From Nitzschia sp. pyKryTriq1 (taxonomy: Eukaryota > Bacillariophyta > Bacillariophyceae > Bacillariales > Bacillariaceae), in the NCBI GenBank assembly GCA_956465555.1, contig OY101118.1, positions 2,005,751 through 2,069,750 on the forward strand: a DNA stretch of 64,000 nt. Direction: 5' to 3'. Both the position numbers and the translations under genes were made by a program. The notes under the pieces are model-generated. The model had not been told where the DNA came from, ran no database searches, and saw only the letters and a list, made by a program, of their open reading frames with translations. This document shows positions 21,856-31,747 of this stretch, piece by piece (position 1 is the stretch's first letter; each line of letters starts with the position of its first letter).

Positions 21856-23730
21856 CTATACTGTGCGTTCCGAGTCTCCTCCGTTCCTTCTTGATGCCAG
21901 AGACTGAGTCGATGATGCGTTTCTGCCGTTGGGATCGGGCCTCGGCTCACTAGACTGACGCGCAGCTATTCGATCACTTCGCCGTGCCCCCGAAGGAGGA
22001 TCTTGAGCATCAGTTTTGGATCGAGTCTGGTACGAATTCTTTGTTGCGCGTTTGAGCTGTGGACCACCGGGTCGCTTGCCCGAGGCAGTCAGTTCATTGG
22101 TAACTTTCCGACCCTTCAATGATTCCAAGGACGGACCCATCAATCCGTCATGAACCCTCCTTGAAGATCTCGTGAAATTGCGGACCTGGCTTCGATCATC
22201 CATTTGGGTGTGGGGCCAGAGGTCCGGTCTGCTGACGCTTTGCCGTCGAATCATTGGGCTTCGTTCATTCAAGGGAACACTAATATCGCCTTCAGATCGG
22301 TTGTAAAAGAGGACATACGCCGATTCGGTCTGTTGTTGGTGAATCGATTCACCCACTGTTCGGTAGTGACTGTCATTGAATTCATACCACAAATCGTCGA
22401 ATCGATTCAAGGTGGTCGCTGTGTAATGCCCCCCACCCAAACCCCCCATGTGGTTGGATACCGCATACAAGTCATAAACTGGATAGACCCCCCTTTCATT
22501 TTGGACATACTGTTTCAGATCCCACTGACTTACGGGGTACGAAATTGATTGATCATTCTTTGATCCCACCTTTCCGTACTCATTATACTTGAACCGCTTT
22601 AGATGGACGATCAAGATGGGCGGAAGGATCCAAAGATCTGATTTCTTGGTGGCATCAACGTGCTTTTTGCACTTTTCACAGTACCATTGATCTGCCCCTG
22701 TGAGAGTCTCCTCGTGTAAGTATAAATCTATGCAGTCATCAAGCGACTTTGCCTGGTCCGAGATGGGTAGGGACAAGTACATGAAAGGTTCGAATCGAAT
22801 GTTCATGTGACCACAAACCAGGCATTTACAAGTGTTGCGCAGTTGACCTTGAAAGAGGTCGACTACTAGAGACTTGTTACGTCTCAAGTAATTTTTCCAC
22901 GCATCAATTGCATCCTGTTCATCTTTCGTCCCATCGCAGTCTTTGTCTTCGATGTAGGGTCTGGTTTTGACTCTATTCAGGTCCTCGTGGATACCATCCA
23001 ATAGATAGGACAGAAGCTCCTGCGAATCATGCTGATGGTAACCACTGAATTGCGGGGCAAAAGTCGACAGTTGCTGCTTGAAAGTAGAAGGGTCCACCAC
23101 TGAGTTGGATCCAAGCCACATTTTCTTCATGAGCTCGGCGTAGGCCACCACAAGCTCCCCTCCCGTGCCTAGAAAGTTGTCCTTGTTGATTTCAGAACGA
23201 TAGTCGTACCCCAAGAAATAGTCCGTTAGCGGTATCGTCGCACTGAGACACTGTAAACTGCTGTTAATAAAGCACGTATTCCCCAAATTTCGAAGACCGA
23301 TCACCCCCATTGGAACCGATTTATCATGCTTGCTTCGTTCTGCTTCTGATAAATTATACATGACCGCATCATGGACATGGGTATAGGTTGAAGCCCTGGC
23401 CCGAGGGGAACCAGGGACATCATCGAGGGGGTTGCCGCTACGATCGTTTCGTGAATTCACACGAAAGAGGCTGTGCCGCAGGGGAGGTTTCTTCCCGTCG
23501 GGTCGATTCCGTTTGGTGCCAGCGGAAACAGGGGGGTCGCCTTCGACCGGCACAAAAGCATCCCGAGTGCCGTTGCTTATTCGTCCTTGTTCAACGGCTA
23601 TTATGTCGTCGAGATTGTCATCGTGTTCCATGTCTTGAGACCTAGAGCAGTGACCTCCCATTGAAGATGGCCTGGAAGGTTTCCGCAGCCTTTCAAAAGT
23701 CAGTACTCTCCAAAGTCGGCCAAACACCAT
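21856..23730 (-). CDS. Ubiquitin-specific protease (USP/UBP, peptidase C19)
   Basis: Cysteine protease that removes ubiquitin from proteins. The product is 624 residues. The catalytic domain spans about 141-485: Cys box GLRNLGNTCFINSSLQCL with catalytic C153, QHDSQELLSYLLDGIHEDLN, zinc-ribbon pairs CKCLVCGH and CEKCKKH, and the His box GGLGGGHYTATT with H435, then YEFNDSHYRTV supplying the Asn/Asp and YVLFYNR. All catalytic elements are present. The layout recalls the USP4/15/UBP12-yeast group but without DUSP or UBL domains. The C-terminus is basic and disordered, rich in SRR and KR. Start is uncertain: ATG at 23730, or ATG at 23661, which would begin MGGHCSRS, a good N-myristoylation context. 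Confidence 0.93.
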   Translation of the reverse strand: MVFGRLWRVLTFERLRKPSRPSSMGGHCSRSQDMEHDDNLDDIIAVEQGRISNGTRDAFVPVEGDPPVSAGTKRNRPDGKKPPLRHSLFRVNSRNDRSGNPLDDVPGSPRARASTYTHVHDAVMYNLSEAERSKHDKSVPMGVIGLRNLGNTCFINSSLQCLSATIPLTDYFLGYDYRSEINKDNFLGTGGELVVAYAELMKKMWLGSNSVVDPSTFKQQLSTFAPQFSGYHQHDSQELLSYLLDGIHEDLNRVKTRPYIEDKDCDGTKDEQDAIDAWKNYLRRNKSLVVDLFQGQLRNTCKCLVCGHMNIRFEPFMYLSLPISDQAKSLDDCIDLYLHEETLTGADQWYCEKCKKHVDATKKSDLWILPPILIVHLKRFKYNEYGKVGSKNDQSISYPVSQWDLKQYVQNERGVYPVYDLYAVSNHMGGLGGGHYTATTLNRFDDLWYEFNDSHYRTVGESIHQQQTESAYVLFYNRSEGDISVPLNERSPMIRRQSVSRPDLWPHTQMDDRSQVRNFTRSSRRVHDGLMGPSLESLKGRKVTNELTASGKRPGGPQLKRATKNSYQTRSKTDAQDPPSGARRSDRIAARQSSEPRPDPNGRNASSTQSLASRRNGGDSERTV

Positions 23731-24266
23731 CAGCGACGAACGAGCGAAGGTTGTGCAAAAGGGGGCGCTTGGGCCTTTCAGTGATCAAAGGTGCAAATTC
23801 CTGCAAACCACATACGATGTGCGGCTGCTTTCTTCCTCCAGTGTTGCTACTGATTTCTGTAGATGCAACGCAAACTGGAGAAAGATACAAAAATGGGAGG
23901 GATTGTACGAACCAGTACTGTTACCATTCAAACTACAACGAAAGAATGGAAACCTGTCGCTTGTCGGTGGACGAGAGTTGTGATAAGTGTTTCGTCCGAT
24001 GACACAACCCTCATCTACCCGTACTGATGATGAGACTGCGTACCGTACAGTAAGGTATGTTCGTACAGTTACTGGCTTGTATCCGGTACGGGATTTTACG
24101 TAGACCTACTAGCCAACAAGTTGGGCAAATCGCTAATTTTCTGAAGAATATTCGGGGGAATTTTTGTCTAATCTCTCCCTCTAGACTAGTTATTTCGGGG
24201 ACGCCCATATTGACAGTGCGAATACAGTACGTTACGGTACAGTACGAGTACATACCGGTACGAAAG
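23731..24266. other. Intergenic between USP 5' end and TPMT-like 3' end
   Basis: No gene is seen. Scattered GTAC words lie at 24029-24093, and a cluster at about 24229-24261 sits directly after the TPMT-like stop codon. Confidence 0.5.
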
Positions 24267-25272
24267 TTACTTAGCTTGAATCAAGTAAGCAACTTCCAAA
24301 AGTTTGTCTAGTCCTTCATAACGTTTCCGATCTTCAGGCTTGAGCTCCAGTTGATCGGTCTCTTGGAGTAGTGTCATAGATTTGACCCATTCTTGCCCCT
24401 CAAACAATTCACGTGCAGTAGCTTCTGGAATGGAATGAGGAGGGCCCATTTTCATTGCTTCTTCCTCCCCTCGACGTTCCAAAACAACGAGGAGCATTCT
24501 CCCTCCAGGAGCAATCAGCTTCCCAATGATTTTGACATACTTCTCACGCAGTTCTGGGTCGATTGCAACAATGGAAGCGCGATCATAGATGACGCCAAAT
24601 TTTCCTCCCGTCTTGCTATCATCAAGGGCAAAATAGTCGCCTCTAAGAAGAGTGATCTTTTCACCTTTAAATCGTTCGAATCCTCCCTCTATCCCTTTTG
24701 ATTCAACCTTTAGATCAGCTTGCTCTTCGGCAAACTCCTCCAGAGCCTGTCGAATACCTTCTACACCGACGACTTCATCCGCCATGGGCACCAAAAACGG
24801 CATATCAACAGTTTTTCCACACAGTGGAACAAAGACTCTCCTATTGGTGCAGACCTTTTCTAGCTCCTCCTCATCTTTCTTCGGTAGTAGTTTTTCAATG
24901 TGGTCCTTGAGGACGTCGTTGACATCTGCCAGGTGAAAGCCGATTCTTTTGTTTTTCCACTATTTATTTTTATTCATGAAACATCATAAAATGGCGGAAA
25001 TGGGCAAAGTGAGACCACCTTGCCTACGAACATATAATATTTCGCTAGCGACTCATTCAGAACGACTAGAAACTTACCCGATCTTCCCAGGGAGCAAGAT
25101 TCTTCGACTTTTCATCTGGAACAAGATCAACAGTATCGCTGCTTTCGTCCACCTTTGGCTTTTTCTGGGGTGGTTGCTGTTCGGAGATGGCCATGACTGA
25201 TAGAGCACCTGCTGGAACCACGAAAGGTACAACTATGAGTGCAAATACTGCAAACGAAAGATGCTGCTTCAT
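24267..25272 (-). CDS. TPMT: TPMT-like S-adenosylmethionine methyltransferase with signal-type N-terminus (two exons)
   Basis: Predicted thiopurine S-methyltransferase-type enzyme; natural substrates are probably thiols or selenium/sulfur compounds or halides (family knowledge). Exons are 25272-25078 and 24959-24267; the 118-bp intron (GTAAGT...AATAG) is phase 0. Splicing joins APWEDR to WKNKRIGFH, giving the diagnostic TPMT pattern W-x3-W-x6-F-H (W66 is the first residue of exon 2). Other family marks are VFVPLCGKTVDMPFL and VVGVEGI (SAM site) and VIYDRASIVAIDPELREKY. The product is 295 residues, with about 50 more at the N-terminus than human TPMT. That part begins with a hydrophobic segment (LSFAVFALIVVPFVVPAG) that looks like a signal peptide, suggesting the ER, secretion or a plastid-associated compartment. 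The gene is head-to-head with the truncated haemoglobin gene. Confidence 0.9.
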
Positions 25273-25752
25273 AACATAAATGTCTCTCGGTTTTTGCGAA
25301 GCTCATTGCTAATTCGCACCCTTCACTCCTCACTCTTCGTACCGGTACATGATGCGACCGACTAATGCCGAAGGCCGATGGTGGTCACGAATAATGGACG
25401 ATCGATGACGATGAAAATCTGCTTGTTCCACCAGTTCCTCGCGCCACATCATCTCCATTTCTGTAAAATAGTTCGCACAACCACCAAAAAGCGGTCCGAC
25501 TAGTCAAGCAACGTACTTTGTGAAATAGTTTTTCTCGCTTTATTTTCTCCGTCAAGCAGGACCGCCGCGGCGCTTCGACCTTTGGGACGATGTTCGATGT
25601 TCCGATAGATCCCTGTATATTCCGATGGTTACGACGATGACGATGATTCTCGCAAAAAGCCCAAATGCCCCATTCTCTTATTCACAGCAGTGAACATTCA
25701 TCACTGATATCTCAGCCAATCCCCTCTGTATGACCACCAGGCGGGAGTAAGC
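25273..25752. promoter_or_regulatory. Shared upstream region of TPMT-like and globin genes
   Basis: These 480 bases lie between two divergent ATGs and must hold both promoters. A six-codon upstream ORF (25730-25750) ends two bases before the globin ATG. I saw no TATA box I would defend. Confidence 0.5.
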
Positions 25753-26553
25753 ATGAGCAAGCTTGTGCTTCAAGAGTCAGCTTTCAAGTCCTCGGGGGTC
25801 TCGGTGGCAGAATCGGAGGAGGCCCTGCACCTCGAGCCCACTTTGTTCGTTTTACTGGGGGAGAAGGGTTTCGAGGAATTGTCCACGCTTTTCTATAATC
25901 GAGTCTTTGACGACAAGGAAACGCAATGGTTTCTAAATATCTTTGCGAGCAGTAGCAAAGCTGAGGCCATTGAGAATCAAGTAAGAATCTGGCAAAAATT
26001 GAAGAATCTTCGTCTACGTGCTATTACTCGATGCTGATCTTCCTATTCCTCCGTAAACAAACACAAACAGTATCGATTTTTTGTTCAAACCTTTGGAGGT
26101 CCTGATTTGTATCGGTAGGTCGATAACAATTTGCTACGTCTGGGCTAGCTATGATCCAAATATTCTAAGTACGAATACTCACAATCATCACAGGCAAAAG
26201 AAAGGAAAGTACACGAGGCTGGCTGGACGGCATGCACCGTATCCTATTGGACACCGCGCAGCAGATCGATGGGTGGAACACATGGAAGCTGCAATGTCCG
26301 AACATTCTATCTTGAAAGAGAATAGGGAGTCCCTAGAGAAGCTCTCAAAGTACTTTCGGTATACAGCCCACTACATCGTAGTTGCTTCTGCATACATGAG
26401 ACCCGACCAGGTACGTCGAATTCCTTGTTGGAAGTCAAGGCAGTCTACGTTTTCCCGCGCCTGTCTCCCGTCCGACATCCAGTCTTTTAAAGCCTCACCA
26501 CCTGCTGCTAGTTGAGTGGTGGATCCCAAGTCGACCCTGGTAGAATCTGGTAG
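25753..26553 (+). CDS. Group II truncated haemoglobin (four exons)
   Basis: 2-on-2 haem protein expected to bind O2 or NO. Exons are 25753-25980, 26071-26114, 26194-26410 and 26512-26553, all with GT-AG ends, summing to 176 residues. Exon 1 gives the A-C helices, with a Phe-Tyr pair F47-Y48 at the expected B9-B10 site. Exon 2 is only 44 bp and encodes YRFFVQTFGGPDLYR, the E-helix and Gly-Gly-Pro of the family. Exon 3 gives GRHAPYPIGHRAADRWVEHM: H104 is the likely proximal (F8) histidine and W117 the group II G8 tryptophan. Exon 4 adds a 13-residue tail, LSGGSQVDPGRIW. A gene model without the small exons would miss the haem pocket. Its stop lies 56 bases from the convergent LRR gene. Confidence 0.9.
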
Positions 26554-26608
26554 CACCTTGAGGGAGCCTGTGTATTTTTTGGATCCAAACGTGTTGCATG
26601 CTTCGCTT

Positions 26609-27886
26609 TCAAGTCCTCTTACCAAATGGTACAGGTCCTTGCAGTAAATGGAAAATGACGGTAGCGCGTGTTTCCTTCTCCTTTTCGTAGAGCCGATTGA
26701 CTCTCTCAAACACAAGTTGCCAGAGAGCCAGAGGATAGGGCGGCGACTGAGAGTTTTCATGTAGTAGACGACGCCCCCCGGTGTTAATCGCCAAGTAGTA
26801 ATCAATTTGTTCCGACGCCATAAACCCACGAGGCATCGCAAGGTCACACAAGTACATGTTCGTTCGTAGTCCGTTGAGAAGGGCATCAGCTCCGTTTTCG
26901 CCAAAGCGGTTGGCTTCTATGTTGAGAGAATCCAAACCACGGATTCTGGGAAGATACTTTCCGATCAATTGCATAGCCCTATCATCCAGGACGTTACTCA
27001 TCAAATTGATGGAACGTAATGTCGTATTTTTGACCAAGGACGCCACGAGGCTCTGGATGTCATATATCGACAGCATATTGAAGGACAAATCAAGCTGCTG
27101 CAAGGCCCTATTGGACACAATTGCCAAACCTAGCAACGATAGATCCAAACTCCCACCACATTCTCCAGGATGCTGATTGGTCAAGTTGAGAGACATCAAG
27201 GCCCTGTCCTCTTGGAGAAGAATTCCCGCCAGGGCAGCGGCCCCATCCGATCGACACAAGTTGCCTGACAAGTCGACTTTCTTGATGGATCGAGGAAGTC
27301 GTTTGATAACAACTTTCAGATGCTCATCACTTAACCGACAATGTGCGAGTTTGATTGCCTCTAGCGAGGGGCTCTGATGATTCAGTCCATCGGCCAGCTC
27401 ATGTACAACTTCTGAAGATTCAAACCGACAGTTTTCCAAGCATAGTTCTTTCAAACTAGAACAAGCAGGGAAGGAGAGAACATTCCAGACGGCTCCTGAG
27501 TACGTGAGATGCTGCAAGCTGATAAGGCGCCGAAGACAAGACTCCACAAAAGTGTCCAAACAGGATCCTAGACACATGTCGAGATCCAAGTGGCGGCAAT
27601 GTGAAAGGCTGGCGATTATGGCATCCCCAAAATCCACTGTAGCAAAGTCCACGTGTTTTAATTCGAGTATCTGGAAATTGTCATCTCGGCCGAACATCGA
27701 AATACCTGCCAGAATTTCAGCGTTTCTTTCCTGAGACCACCAGCCGTGAAAAGATGCCCTCTTTGTATTCCCGGTGGTATTATCCGGCGATGGTGATGAT
27801 TCCTCTTTCGTCGCGTTCGTTGCTACTATTGAATGACCATATTCGACTTGTTCGATCGATTCTTTGGCCGCCGGTCCTTCCATCAT
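26609..27886 (-). CDS. Leucine-rich-repeat protein (RNI-like)
   Basis: 425 residues, one exon, two adjacent ATGs at the start. From about residue 70 to 340 it carries repeats of the RNase-inhibitor type, seen as LKELCLENCRFESSE, LEAIKLAHCRLSDEHL, IKKVDLSGNLCRSDGAAAL, LQQLDLSFNMLSIYDIQSL, LRSINLMSNVLDDRAMQLI and LDSLNIEANRFGENGADAL. The N-terminus is acidic and Ser/Thr-rich; the C-terminal 80 residues lack repeats (YPLALWQLVFERVNRLYE). There is no signal peptide or membrane segment, so it is probably intracellular and used for protein binding. Partner unknown. It is head-to-head with the LanC-like gene. Confidence 0.85.
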   Translation of the reverse strand: MMEGPAAKESIEQVEYGHSIVATNATKEESSPSPDNTTGNTKRASFHGWWSQERNAEILAGISMFGRDDNFQILELKHVDFATVDFGDAIIASLSHCRHLDLDMCLGSCLDTFVESCLRRLISLQHLTYSGAVWNVLSFPACSSLKELCLENCRFESSEVVHELADGLNHQSPSLEAIKLAHCRLSDEHLKVVIKRLPRSIKKVDLSGNLCRSDGAAALAGILLQEDRALMSLNLTNQHPGECGGSLDLSLLGLAIVSNRALQQLDLSFNMLSIYDIQSLVASLVKNTTLRSINLMSNVLDDRAMQLIGKYLPRIRGLDSLNIEANRFGENGADALLNGLRTNMYLCDLAMPRGFMASEQIDYYLAINTGGRRLLHENSQSPPYPLALWQLVFERVNRLYEKEKETRATVIFHLLQGPVPFGKRT

Positions 27887-28436
27887 TGTTTTTGTGATTG
27901 TTCTTGTGGTCCCATTGTTTTCTCCAAGAGGATTCAGCTGCTTGGTCCTTTGAGAGCTGCTCGCACTTCGTTTTCAAGTTGAATGATAATACAGTATAAC
28001 AGACATGGGTGAAGAACGAGAGGGAAGAGAGAAGAGTAAGGAGTGACCGCGATGGGAGATGCAAGGTGTCTACCGGTCCGCCCCCGCCCTTTGATGCAGT
28101 GAATTTCTGAAGCGTGGAAAACGCCGCGCAAAAAATAATACCTACAGCGTACGAGCGGAACATGTGTCGTGACTGATTCATTCGTGATCAATTTGAGAAC
28201 ACCGTATCTTTCGTCGGATTCATAATAATATCTTTCATCTTTCATCTTTTGTGCTTGTACTGCTACTGCTACTGCTACTGCTGCATGCTGCATGCTGCAT
28301 GCTGCAATGAGAAAGATGAGGATGGCACCACCGCATCGTCACAATCTACCTACTAGTAGAGAGCACAAGATCCGTTGTCAAACGACGAGCCGCCGATGTT
28401 GTCAGACAACACGCTTGAAAATCGATCAGAAGAACA
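27887..28436. promoter_or_regulatory. Divergent upstream region with TGC-type microsatellite
   Basis: These 550 bases separate the LRR (-) and LanC-like (+) genes and hold both promoters. Near 28256-28305 there is TGCTAC repeated about four times followed by GCATGCT repeated three to four times; GCATGC is itself a palindrome. Confidence 0.6.
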
Positions 28437-29873
28437 ATGAGAGTGGATCGGTCTCGATGTTTCTCACCATTGTCTGATGACGACTCTTCCTCGCAATCCT
28501 CCAACAACTCGACGATCTCACCCGACGAGCTTCTAAAATATTGCGAGCAGCTCGCAAAGCGATGTGTAGACCGCACTTCGCGACGAGGGTCTCTATATTG
28601 TGGAGGGTTAGGTCCCCATGTGTACTTGCGACTTCGACTGGCACAGAAACTCATGAAAGAACAGGAGAATCCCCCGGGCAGGACCCGTCATCACGAAACG
28701 ACGACGAAAGCAGTCCTACTACTACAGCAAGCCCACGCGGACGCCCAGTATGTACTCAACCATGCGCGTGAGAATGAAACAAGGGTCACATTCTTGGAAA
28801 GCCAACGGATTGGGGCCATGTGCTTATTGGTGGTGGTGGAAAAGACCATGGCGGAGTACCGACACCAACAACAAGAACCTCAGCAGGGCTCCTCGCAACA
28901 ACGTGCATGGCGAGGGTCCGTTGACAGGATTGTTGGTGAGTTATCTAGAAAATGTCAGATGTTGGCACCCGAGGAATGCAAGGTCCTCTACGGACGAGCG
29001 GGTGCCTTGGCAGCAATATTCTATTTACGGATAGAATTGGAATCACCAAAGCTGGGAAGTGCATTCGTAGTTGCCACAGCCACAGATGTTTTGCGACAAG
29101 GATTGAAGGAAGCCGAAAACATTGACGAGACGAATGTTATCGCAACAAGGCTACCACCACTCCTATGGAAATGGCACGGGAAAAATTACTTGGGCGCGGC
29201 TCATGGCGTGGTGGGTATATTACATATTCTGATGCATCTTCAAAGTCAAGAGTGGGATCAGGTCTGTCTGGAACTGCCTCAGATACGATCCAAAATCAAG
29301 GATACTATCGCCTCCTTAGCAACTTTATGCCATATCTCTGGCAACCTTACCTCGTCCTTGTCGAAGCACCCCGTCACTGAGAGGAATGATCGATTAGTAC
29401 AGTGGTGTCATGGGGCGCCAGGCCACTTGTTACTTTTACTCAAGGCAAGTCAAGTATTCCAAGAACCAAACTTCCTTCAAGCTGCAGAAGACATTGCCGA
29501 AGGAGTCATATGGCCTAGAGGATTGCTAAAGAAAGGCGTGGGGCTGTGTCATGGCATCTCCGGCAATGGATATTCTTTGCTGTGTTTAGCAGCAGGAGCA
29601 GCAGCAGCAGCAGCAGGTGCTGCTACCAGGAATCAGGGTTTGGTGGAGGAGTCGTCTTCCCTCAAGTGGAAAGGGCGTGCTATGCAATACGCCAAATTTG
29701 CAATGGATCATTTCCAGGAGCTAGAGAGTATTCCAGATCGTCCATATTCCTTGTATGAGGGTGCTTGTGGGTTGTGCGCATTCTTACTGGATTGTGCTTC
29801 ATATTTCGAGGATAGCAGTGGATTGGGTACTGACAAGGGCAGAGTTCCACGATTTCCACTCTATGACTTCTGA
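28437..29873 (+). CDS. LANCL: LanC-like protein (eukaryotic LANCL family)
   Basis: Zinc protein related to bacterial lantibiotic cyclases. Eukaryotic LANCL proteins add glutathione to dehydroamino acids in damaged proteins (family knowledge). The product is 478 residues from one exon. The toroid motifs are visible in order: LGAAHGVVGILHIL, WCHGAPGHLLLLLKAS, GLCHGISGNGYSLLCLA and YEGACGLCAFLLDC. The three zinc ligands are all present: C324, C371 and H372. The N-terminus has a Ser/Asp-rich stretch, then a helix resembling the LANCL start. An Ala-rich run (about residues 385-393) comes from a GCA microsatellite. No lanthipeptide precursor or dehydratase lies nearby, so this is not a lantibiotic cluster. 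Confidence 0.93.
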   Translation: MRVDRSRCFSPLSDDDSSSQSSNNSTISPDELLKYCEQLAKRCVDRTSRRGSLYCGGLGPHVYLRLRLAQKLMKEQENPPGRTRHHETTTKAVLLLQQAHADAQYVLNHARENETRVTFLESQRIGAMCLLVVVEKTMAEYRHQQQEPQQGSSQQRAWRGSVDRIVGELSRKCQMLAPEECKVLYGRAGALAAIFYLRIELESPKLGSAFVVATATDVLRQGLKEAENIDETNVIATRLPPLLWKWHGKNYLGAAHGVVGILHILMHLQSQEWDQVCLELPQIRSKIKDTIASLATLCHISGNLTSSLSKHPVTERNDRLVQWCHGAPGHLLLLLKASQVFQEPNFLQAAEDIAEGVIWPRGLLKKGVGLCHGISGNGYSLLCLAAGAAAAAAGAATRNQGLVEESSSLKWKGRAMQYAKFAMDHFQELESIPDRPYSLYEGACGLCAFLLDCASYFEDSSGLGTDKGRVPRFPLYDF

Positions 29874-29973
29874 AGTACAGTAGTATTCAAAAAAGCCAAT
29901 GATACGCCGCATGAATGAATGATTGAATAAACTCCGCTGGCTCGAAATTCGTACATCTACATAGAGTTAGCGT

Positions 29974-30735
29974 TTAGAACACAATTTCAAAGTCTCCACC
30001 CTCCTGGTCTTCAAAGAGATTGTCAAACAGGGTTCCAAAATCATCTGCCAATAGTTCGTCTTGGTCATCCTCACTCGTCCAACTGTTGATTTTGGCCTTC
30101 AAGTTCCGGTAGAAAGTAGGTGTGTAAAATTTATGATGCGCCATGATCAAAAAGTCCCCTCCTTTGGATGCTGTAAAGTTCTTGGCATCCAGCGGACGGA
30201 CGATCCGATTGCTAATCTTCTGTGGGGTCTTACCAGTCTCCACATCGAACGAAGTGGGATCTCCCTGCACCCACCATGGGAAAGGCCCCCTTTGAATCCC
30301 TCGGTAGGTGGGATACATCCAGCACATCTTCTTGTTGTTGGAAAAGACATAAGCGTCCTGGTACATATCATACTGGTACGGCAAGTAACTTGCTGCAGGG
30401 CCTACGTTGAAAACCAGGATGCCGTAGTCGCAGGGTGCAGTGAATTCGCGGGCGTATTCGATTTGCTGGTTCTTCTTCAGAGTAGCCATGTAGTTGATAT
30501 GACCATGGCTGTGATGACCTTGCAACCCTGTTGAGTTACAATGTCCCACAAGATTATTATTGCAGGCCAGAACTAGAAGACCTGCGAACAATGTGACGAG
30601 AATACTGGTACCCACAATACGAATGCGACGCTTCGAAATCGCGGTCGAGTCTTGTCTCGCGGGCGTTGGATCCGAGGGGTTTGTAGCGACATCTTTGTCG
30701 AGGATTAGAGGTCGTTGAAGCTCTTCGTCTTGCAT
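29974..30735 (-). CDS. Single-pass membrane protein, unknown
   Basis: Not recognised. From the first true ATG (30735) it is 253 residues; the frame is open upstream but only to a TTG. One hydrophobic segment at about 41-57 (IVGTSILVTLFAGLLVLAC) follows a basic SKRRIRI stretch, suggesting type II topology. The outer part has about five Cys, one N-glycosylation site of the N-x-S/T type (CNSTG), and aromatic-rich motifs such as MCWMYPTYRGIQRGPFPWW and FLIMAHHKFYTPTFYRNLK. The C-terminus is acidic (EDQEGGDFEIVF). The aromatic core looks like a folded lipid- or ligand-binding domain, but this is only an impression. Confidence 0.7.
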   Translation of the reverse strand: MQDEELQRPLILDKDVATNPSDPTPARQDSTAISKRRIRIVGTSILVTLFAGLLVLACNNNLVGHCNSTGLQGHHSHGHINYMATLKKNQQIEYAREFTAPCDYGILVFNVGPAASYLPYQYDMYQDAYVFSNNKKMCWMYPTYRGIQRGPFPWWVQGDPTSFDVETGKTPQKISNRIVRPLDAKNFTASKGGDFLIMAHHKFYTPTFYRNLKAKINSWTSEDDQDELLADDFGTLFDNLFEDQEGGDFEIVF

Positions 30736-31747
30736 CTTGTCGCGGTAAGTATATACTGTGGTTCCGAAGGAGGAGGAGTATGATGCGAGTAAAGCGGTCA
30801 ACGGTCACCCGAAGAAGCAGGAATTAAATATCATCATGCGGAAAGCGGATCACATATCATTGTTCATCGTCGAAAGACAGCAGAAACGGAGCGAGAGCAC
30901 CGCGGCAGCGAAAACCCCGCGCTGGTGTTATCCGGGGGGGGGGGATCGGCGCGGTCCGTCCCCCAAACCCAAACTCTCGCTCCAGTGTATCCATATCATA
31001 CATACTTACTGGGCCACTACCGAAATTGTCAGAGTACCTGGTACCCAGACTGGTACGGTCTGGGTACGCCACGTCAGCAAAAACCGGTAGTGGTTCCCGA
31101 ACCACTATGTACCAGTTTCTGTTACGACAATCCCGCGAAATTCCAAATCCCGCGGAATTTTAGTTTGAATCCACGAAATCGAAATCCCACGGGATTTTGA
31201 TCCTCTCTCCCGACAAAAATACGTGTCGCTTCCGACAGGACTATTGAGAGCCTACCATCCACGACAGTCGGAATCTCTTCCCCCCTCTTCCAACCCCAAC
31301 CCCAACTACTGTACTGACACTGTCTATCTGACATTCTAAGATTAATAGTGTTATCCTTCTGTTTGATTTGAATCAGTTTTTGAAACTCTAGAGTGTGCAC
31401 ACTGTAGTTAGAGGTATCGAGTGACGAGGAAAGTGATTGTCAGGCTCGACTGGCTCGACAGTTTTTGGGGATGAGAACTCAGGTTCGCCTCTGATCGAGA
31501 GGAAGATTCCCTTCTACTGACAGACTAACAGACCGGACCCAGATCTGGTGCGCGCGTACCCAGACTCCTCGGATCTGGGTACGACAATTTCGGGAATGAC
31601 CCAATAAGGAACGCACGATCGAGAGAGGCTTCGCATAAAACCTCTCGAGCCGTTTGGTTTGAGTTTTTCCATTAAAAAAATCCAACGCAAAATCTCAACC
31701 TCTATTATATCTCCCGTCGTATTACTGTAACCAAGAAAACAAACAAA
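30736..31747. other. Intergenic upstream of thioredoxin
   Basis: No gene is seen. It includes an 11-base G run at about 30933-30943, a GTAC cluster at about 31036-31066, and near-palindromic words of the form AAATCCCGCGGAATTT around 31134-31200. Confidence 0.5.

Noticed and set aside
28437-29873. Lanthipeptide biosynthesis cluster around the LanC-like gene
   Set aside because: No dehydratase, precursor peptide, protease or transporter is nearby; the gene is the standalone eukaryotic LANCL type.
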